Below, piece after piece: positions 5,539 through 9,939 of a stretch of DNA of 9,939 nucleotides. Position 1 is the first letter of the stretch. Each line of letters starts with the position of its first letter. This DNA is from Scybalousia_A sp964626385 (GTDB taxonomy: Bacteria; Bacteroidota; Bacteroidia; Bacteroidales; P3), in assembly GCA_964626385.1 (NCBI GenBank), contig CAZVEO010000082.1:1-9939 (forward strand). The letters run 5' to 3'. The notes under the pieces were generated by a model that saw only the letters and a list, made by a program, of their open reading frames with translations, made no database searches and was not told the origin of the DNA. A program made the translations under genes and the position numbers.

Positions 5539-7437
5539 ATGAAAAATATAGTAGAAGGGAACATATTACAAAAGATAAATTCTCCGCAAGATGTTAAAAA
5601 CTTGCATACTACGGAATTAAAACAACTTTGTTCAGATGTAAGAAGATATATCATTGATGTTCTGAGTGAAACACCCGGTCATCTTGCCTCTTCCTTGGGT
5701 GCGGTGGAGTTGGCTGTCGCTTTGATACGTCTTTTTGATTTTCCAAAAGACACTTTGGTTTGGGATGTTGGACATCAAGCGTACGCTTATAAAGTTTTGA
5801 CCGAAAGAAAACAAGCCTTTAAAAATATAAGAAAATTAGGAGGTCCAAGCGGTTTCCCAAGAAGAGAAGAAAGCAAATATGATTCTTTTGGCACAGGACA
5901 CGCCTCTACTTCTATTTCCTCTGCTTTAGGTATGGCAGTAGCAGATGATTTGCAAAGCAAGGAAGCAACTTATCATATTGCCGTAATAGGAGATGGCTCT
6001 ATGACTGGCGGAGAGGCTTTTGAGGGACTTAACCATGCGGGGTCTTCTGGTGCTAACATTCTTGTAATTCTCAATGATAATGGCATTTCCATAGACAAAG
6101 GCACAGGAGCATTGAGCCAATACTTGACTAATATAACTACCTCCAAAACATATAACAGAATAAAAAACAAAATATGGAATCTTTTAGGAGGAAATACCGA
6201 AGCCTATAATCCACATAAGACTTTTTTTAAAAAGATAATTTTTTCGCTTAAATCTTTGTTTTCAGGTAAGAGTAATTTTTTTGAAGCACTGAATTTTAGA
6301 TATTTTGGACCAATAGATGGCAACGATATCAATCAATTGATAAAAACTTTAGATAGTTTAAAGAAAATACAAGGACCAAAACTTCTGCACATAATAACAA
6401 AAAAAGGCAAGGGGTTACAAGTTGCTGAAAACAACCCCACAACTTATCATGCTCCGGGTCTGTTTAATTCCAAAACGGGAGAATTAACAGTTAAGCAATG
6501 CCCAACAACTGATTTAAAGAAATTTCAAGAAGTTTTTGGCAAAACTTTGGTTGATTTGGCTTCACAATACGAAGACATTGCTTGCATAACTCCTGCCATG
6601 CTTACCGGCTCCGGCTTAAATGAAATGAAAGAAAAGTTTCCACTTCGTACCTTTGATGTAGGTATAGCCGAGGAACATGCCCTTACTTTTTCTGCTGGTT
6701 TGGCAACGAGAGGTATTGTGCCTTATTGTTGTGTATATTCTTCTTTTTTGCAAAGGGCTTTTGACCAAATTATACACGATATTGCATTGCAAAAATTACA
6801 TGTGATTATATGTATAGATAGAGCAGGACTTGTGGGGGAGGACGGAGCCACTCATCACGGAGTTTTTGATTTGGCTTATATGAATATGATACCTAATGTA
6901 ATTGTTGTTGCTCCAAAGGATGAGTTGGAATTGCAAGATATGATGCTTACGGCTTATCATACGCATCAACCTTTTGCTATTAGGTATCCGAGAGGAAAAG
7001 TTTATCATTGCGAACAAAATTACGAAAGAAAAATTTTGCAGATAGGTAAAGCTGAACAAATTTTTGAGGGTGAAACTACAGCTATTCTTTGCTTAGGAAC
7101 AATACTCAATAACGCAAAACAAGCTATAGAAGAACTTAAAAACGAAGGTAAGAATATAGGACTTTACAATATGAGATTCTTAAAGCCTTTGGATACTCAA
7201 ATATTAGATTTTATTTGCGAAAGATATAACAATATAATAACCATAGAAGACGGAGTGTTGCAAGGAGGCTTTGGTTGGAGTGTGGAAAATTATCTTAGAA
7301 AAAACTCCAAACAAAACAAGGTCGTATGTTTGGGAATAGAAGACAAATTCATAGAACACGGCTCAATAGAAGAACTTCAAAAAATCTGTGGCATAGATAT
7401 TGAAGGTATAAAAACCGTTATAAGAGCAATACATTAA
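5539..7437 (+). CDS. dxs: 1-deoxy-D-xylulose-5-phosphate synthase
   Basis: This encodes 632 residues, the usual length. It condenses pyruvate with glyceraldehyde 3-phosphate, using thiamine diphosphate, to make deoxyxylulose 5-phosphate, the entry step of the MEP isoprenoid pathway in the cytoplasm; the product also feeds thiamine and pyridoxal synthesis in many bacteria. Visible residues are His48 in GHLASSLG and His79 in GHQAY (E. coli His49 and His80), the thiamine-diphosphate motif from GDGSMTGG (Asp152) to NDN (179-181, Asn181), the catalytic Glu378 in IAEEHALTF, and DRAGLVGEDGATHHG starting at Asp427. The transketolase-like C-terminal domain is complete. The start at 5539 fits the promoter core 18 bases upstream. 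atpB begins seven bases after the stop, so the two are almost certainly on one transcript. Confidence 0.97.
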   Translation: MKNIVEGNILQKINSPQDVKNLHTTELKQLCSDVRRYIIDVLSETPGHLASSLGAVELAVALIRLFDFPKDTLVWDVGHQAYAYKVLTERKQAFKNIRKLGGPSGFPRREESKYDSFGTGHASTSISSALGMAVADDLQSKEATYHIAVIGDGSMTGGEAFEGLNHAGSSGANILVILNDNGISIDKGTGALSQYLTNITTSKTYNRIKNKIWNLLGGNTEAYNPHKTFFKKIIFSLKSLFSGKSNFFEALNFRYFGPIDGNDINQLIKTLDSLKKIQGPKLLHIITKKGKGLQVAENNPTTYHAPGLFNSKTGELTVKQCPTTDLKKFQEVFGKTLVDLASQYEDIACITPAMLTGSGLNEMKEKFPLRTFDVGIAEEHALTFSAGLATRGIVPYCCVYSSFLQRAFDQIIHDIALQKLHVIICIDRAGLVGEDGATHHGVFDLAYMNMIPNVIVVAPKDELELQDMMLTAYHTHQPFAIRYPRGKVYHCEQNYERKILQIGKAEQIFEGETTAILCLGTILNNAKQAIEELKNEGKNIGLYNMRFLKPLDTQILDFICERYNNIITIEDGVLQGGFGWSVENYLRKNSKQNKVVCLGIEDKFIEHGSIEELQKICGIDIEGIKTVIRAIH

Positions 7438-7444
7438 AAGACTT

Positions 7445-8491
7445 ATGAAACGTTTATTAACAATATTATTTATTGTGTTGTGTTGTTTATCTCAGAGTGT
7501 TTTTGCTGAGCAAACCAAGGAAGAATTTAATGTTGGTAATACCATAATGCAACACCTTGGAGATGAACATTCTTGGGAAATATGCTCAATAAAAGGGCAC
7601 GAGATAGCCATACCATTGCCTGTTATTCTAATTGATGAAGGTAAGGTTGTGGTTTTTATGTCCAACAATTTGGACGAGGGACATACTTATAAAGGTTTTA
7701 GATATGCAACGGAAAAAGACTCCTCAAAACTAAAAGGCAAAATAATAAAAGTAAGTGAAAATAACACTTATCTTTACACACCCATAGACTTGTCCATAAC
7801 AAAGAATGTTTTTGGAATAATGATAGTTTGTGCTGTTATATTATTTGTTGTCTTTTATTGTGTAAGAAAAGCAAAACAGAGGGAGGGCAAAGAACCTAAG
7901 GGGTTGCAGACGGTGATGGAATTTTTTATAAACTTTATAAGTAATGATATTGCAAAGCCGAGCATAGGTGAACGTTACGAAAAATATATGAGTTACCTTT
8001 TATCAGTTTTTTTATTTATTTTTTTGTGTAACTTGTTTGGTCTGATGCCTTTCTTTCCAGGTGGAGCAAATATTACTGGAAATATTGCTGTAACTATTGT
8101 TTTGGCTTTATTTACCTTTGTTACTATGATGATTTCCACTACCAAACACTATTGGCTTGATATAGTTAATCCCAAAGTACCTACATGGTTAAAAATACCT
8201 GTTCCTTTGATGCCTGCTTTGGAAGTGGTAGAAATATTTACCAAACCTTTCTCTCTTTGTGTGCGATTATTTGCCAATATAACGGCAGGACACGTTATTA
8301 TGCTTGCCTTTGTCTGTATTATTTTCATCTTTGGGGGCAATTCACCAATAGCGGGTTATGGTTTTAGTGTCGTTTCCATTTTGTTCGGAGTCTTTATGTT
8401 TTTGGTAGAATGTTTGGTGGCTTTTATTCAAGCATACGTTTTTACCTTCCTTTCTGCCATCTACATAGGTATGGCATTAGGAAAAGAATAA
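7445..8491 (+). CDS. atpB: F0F1 ATP synthase subunit a
   Basis: This encodes 348 residues, the stator channel subunit of the proton- or sodium-driven ATP synthase in the inner membrane. An N-terminal signal-like segment (1-21, ending SVFA before EQ) and a hydrophilic region to about residue 118, typical of Bacteroidota, precede helices at about 121-139, 184-203, 212-232, 275-297 and 304-345. The essential Arg274 is in CVRLFANITAGH (E. coli Arg210) and Gln329 in AFIQAYVF matches Gln252. His283 and Glu322 occupy the places of E. coli Glu219 and His245, that is, with the pair exchanged, as in many other bacteria and mitochondria. The gene starts seven bases after dxs. It is not followed by atpE or atpF: the next gene is unrelated and has its own promoter, so the remaining ATP synthase genes must be elsewhere. 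Confidence 0.95.
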   Translation: MKRLLTILFIVLCCLSQSVFAEQTKEEFNVGNTIMQHLGDEHSWEICSIKGHEIAIPLPVILIDEGKVVVFMSNNLDEGHTYKGFRYATEKDSSKLKGKIIKVSENNTYLYTPIDLSITKNVFGIMIVCAVILFVVFYCVRKAKQREGKEPKGLQTVMEFFINFISNDIAKPSIGERYEKYMSYLLSVFLFIFLCNLFGLMPFFPGGANITGNIAVTIVLALFTFVTMMISTTKHYWLDIVNPKVPTWLKIPVPLMPALEVVEIFTKPFSLCVRLFANITAGHVIMLAFVCIIFIFGGNSPIAGYGFSVVSILFGVFMFLVECLVAFIQAYVFTFLSAIYIGMALGKE

Positions 8492-8551
8492 ACTATAACA
8501 ATCAATCTTATCCTATATCGTCCTATTTTTCCATAGTTGCAAAAAAAATGT

Positions 8552-8560
8552 TACTTTTGC
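8552..8560 (+). promoter_or_regulatory. Promoter core (-7 element) of the leucine-rich-repeat gene
   Basis: TACTTTTGC fits TAnnTTTGC and is followed by AAA as in the other three promoters here. It lies 61 bases after the atpB stop. The ATG at 8590 is 29 bases further on and the ATG at 8639 is 78 bases further on; the other promoters in this window have 16 to 18 bases, so the nearer start is the better fit to spacing. Confidence 0.55.
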
Positions 8561-8589
8561 AAAGTAATAATTATTTTATTTCTAATAAG

Positions 8590-8682
8590 ATGAATACATT
8601 TTTAACACAACAAACAATAGTTTCAAAAACATTGTTGCATGGATGCAATACGCATACTGCTAAATGTATATGGGGGGGGTAA
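8590..8682 (+). CDS. Short reading frame ending at the G8 tract; alternative N-terminus or leader
   Basis: The ATG at 8590 has the A-rich upstream context typical of Bacteroidota starts and is the first ATG after the promoter core. It encodes 30 residues, beginning MNTFLTQQTIVSKTLLHG, and ends at TAA 8680-8682 immediately after the run of eight G. The peptide matches nothing I recognise. With seven or ten G this frame would run on into the secreted leucine-rich-repeat protein, so it may be the true first exon-like portion of that gene in an OFF state, or an upstream open frame overlapping the 8639 start. It may also be chance. Confidence 0.35.
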   Translation: MNTFLTQQTIVSKTLLHGCNTHTAKCIWGG

Positions 8683-9939
8683 AGCATTAATACTCAGGCA
8701 AATAACCTTCTTAAAAACACTTTTCTTTTTATTATTTTTTTGTGCTATACCATTTATTTCCCACGCACAAACAACAACATTTAACAGTAGTGACGGTAAA
8801 TTAACTTACACCGTTATATCTGGTACGACCAATGTATCCGTAAAAGCCGCAAATAGACAAATCAGCGGAGCAATCACAATACCTCTAACAGTAACATATA
8901 GCAATACAACATACACTGTAATGACTATATCCGACAGTGCTTTTTTTTCTTGTAGCAATCTTACAGGTATAACAATTCTTAATTCAGTAAAAAGCATAGG
9001 TAACAATGCTTTTAGGAGATGTACTGGGCTTAATAGTATAATCATATCTAATTCTGTAACAACGATAGGTCACTTTGCTTTTTATAGTTGCATTAGTCTC
9101 ACTAGTATAATTATACCTAATTCTGTAACAAGCGTAGGTAACTTTGCTTTTGATGGTTGTATTGGTCTTACTAGTATAACAATTCTTAATTCCATAACAA
9201 CGATAGGTAGTTATGCTTTTAGGAATTGCCCTGAGCTTTCTATTATAACTTTACAATCTGATACCCCACCTACACTTAAAAATACAAATGCTTTTGATAA
9301 TATTTCTTCTTCTGCGACGTTTTATGTGCCAAATGAGAGTTATTTAACGGCAAATAATTGGTCTACTGTTTTGAGTAATTACAATGTTAAGGTTGGTACT
9401 TTTAACTCTGAAAGTGTTGGGCTTTACACAGGCAAGTGGAATTTTGTTGCGGGGTTGGACAATAATGCGAGTCTTTATAATAGCAATACTCCTGCAAGTT
9501 TTGCATCAACTTTTACGGCAAATACTTCTATTAATGACTCTTCAAGAGCAGATAATCCTCATTGTGATATAGCGATAGCGGGGTATGATTATCAAAATAA
9601 TTTTTGGAATAATACCTTTTTGTATGCTAATGAAACAATGAAGACTGGTGAAGGTTATTTTGTTTGGGCTTTTAATCAAAATTATGCTGGTAAAACTGTA
9701 ACCAATGACATCACCCTTACAAGCGTTTCAATGCCTTATCAAACAAGTGGTAGCGTACAAGTAAGCCAAACAAATACAGTAGGAACAAGTGGTACTGGTA
9801 CTAATGCTAAGTGGTTTGCTTTTGGAAATCCTTTTGATAAGAATTTAGAAAAAGTGGCAATTTTAACAAATTCACAAACTAAGTTAAGTAATGTGCAAAG
9901 CGATGTACTTTATACTTACAACGCTTATACAGGAACTTG
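8639..9939 (+). CDS. Secreted BspA-like leucine-rich-repeat surface protein, 3' end outside window
   Basis: The frame from ATG 8639 is open to the window end (at least 433 residues). The only upstream in-frame start is this one, since TAG at 8618-8620 closes the frame. The N-terminus holds GGG (12-14) encoded by the G8 tract, then KALILRQITFLK, a hydrophobic core (27-40) and a likely cleavage after SHA before QTTTF. The mature part has a beta-strand cap leading to TYTVMTISDSAF, five 23-residue LRR_5 repeats of the form AFxxCxxLxxIxIxNSVxxIG, and a beta-rich region with WNFVAGL, GEGYFVWAFN and WFAFGNPFDKNL, as in Bacteroidota surface proteins. Such proteins are adhesins or binding proteins. 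A C-terminal type IX sorting domain would be expected beyond the window but cannot be seen. Expression probably depends on tract length. The odd start makes a lost or shifted N-terminus possible. Confidence 0.75.
   Translation, partial: MDAIRILLNVYGGGKALILRQITFLKTLFFLLFFCAIPFISHAQTTTFNSSDGKLTYTVISGTTNVSVKAANRQISGAITIPLTVTYSNTTYTVMTISDSAFFSCSNLTGITILNSVKSIGNNAFRRCTGLNSIIISNSVTTIGHFAFYSCISLTSIIIPNSVTSVGNFAFDGCIGLTSITILNSITTIGSYAFRNCPELSIITLQSDTPPTLKNTNAFDNISSSATFYVPNESYLTANNWSTVLSNYNVKVGTFNSESVGLYTGKWNFVAGLDNNASLYNSNTPASFASTFTANTSINDSSRADNPHCDIAIAGYDYQNNFWNNTFLYANETMKTGEGYFVWAFNQNYAGKTVTNDITLTSVSMPYQTSGSVQVSQTNTVGTSGTGTNAKWFAFGNPFDKNLEKVAILTNSQTKLSNVQSDVLYTYNAYTGT
8672..8679 (+). repeat. Homopolymer run of eight G at the gene start (putative phase-variation tract)
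   Basis: Eight consecutive G in strongly AT-rich sequence lie between the start codons (8590, 8639) and the signal-peptide core. With 8 G the 8639 start is in frame and the 8590 start meets TAA at once. With 7 or 10 G the 8590 start is in frame and the 8639 start is closed. With 9 G both meet stops (TAA directly after the tract for 8639; GTAAAGCATTAA for 8590). Such tracts change length by replication slippage. Confidence 0.6.
8933..9277 (+). repeat. Five 69-bp repeats encoding leucine-rich repeats
   Basis: The units start at 8933, 9002, 9071, 9140 and 9209, each exactly 69 bp and 23 codons. The shared pattern is an AF pair, a Cys four residues after the Ala, a Leu, an Ile ladder and NS(V/I)xx(I/V)G. 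The third and fourth units are identical at 54 of 69 bases, so they arose by fairly recent duplication. The fifth keeps AFRNCPEL but loses the ending, as is usual for the last repeat of an array. Confidence 0.85.

Noticed and set aside
8384..8491. Glu322 and His283 of AtpB as an unusual change from E. coli
   Set aside because: The exchanged pair is common in other bacteria and mitochondria, so it is not a novelty.
8410..8589. Open frame overlapping the end of atpB that continues into the 8590 frame
   Set aside because: Its upstream part is an out-of-frame reading of the strongly conserved atpB C-terminus and precedes the promoter core; only the part from 8590 is considered.
8639..9939. Treating the repeat-protein gene as a pseudogene because the 8590 frame stops
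   Set aside because: The 8639 frame is intact to the window end and codes for a complete signal peptide and repeats; a tract-length switch explains the stop better than decay.

Overview
The window is AT-rich, entirely plus-strand coding, and reads as chromosome of a member of the Bacteroidota, probably a Bacteroidales relative. The evidence is a gliding-motility lipoprotein of the GldB family, promoters of the Bacteroidota type (TAnnTTTGC just before start codons, without clear Shine-Dalgarno sites), an ATP synthase subunit a with a cleavable-looking signal peptide, and a BspA-like leucine-rich-repeat surface protein. Genus cannot be named from the sequence alone.

Layout. Bases 1-624 are the end of a large protein that resembles the C-terminal part of Bacteroidota N-6 adenine DNA methylase / restriction-modification enzymes. 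Bases 603-793 are packed with repeats: three units of a short palindrome followed by a shared TATAAGGGCA-like box, then a 20-bp tandem repeat, with a 14-bp direct repeat at both sides. The core genes follow. gldB (855-1901) and a five-helix LTA-synthase-like membrane phosphotransferase (1911-3845) form one likely operon. A FlK-like hotdog thioesterase (3917-4321) and a THUMP-domain RNA methyltransferase (4334-5503) form a second. dxs (5539-7437) and atpB (7445-8491) form a third. The last gene (8639 to the window end, incomplete) encodes a secreted protein with five 23-residue leucine-rich repeats.

The four transcription units each begin with the same promoter core. In two of them (before gldB and before the thioesterase) an 18-base stretch is identical and the ATG follows only 16 bases after the core, which implies very short leaders.

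The most interesting region is the start of the leucine-rich-repeat gene. A run of eight G (8672-8679) lies between the candidate start codons and the signal peptide. As sequenced, the ATG at 8639 is in frame, while the better placed ATG at 8590 stops right after the tract. One G fewer, or two more, would join the 8590 start to the secreted protein instead, and nine G would close both. This looks like a phase-variable surface protein with two alternative N-termini. The other points worth checking are the structure-conserving palindrome repeats that supply the last codons of the first gene, the separation of atpB from the rest of the ATP synthase genes, and the FlK-like catalytic residues in the small thioesterase.
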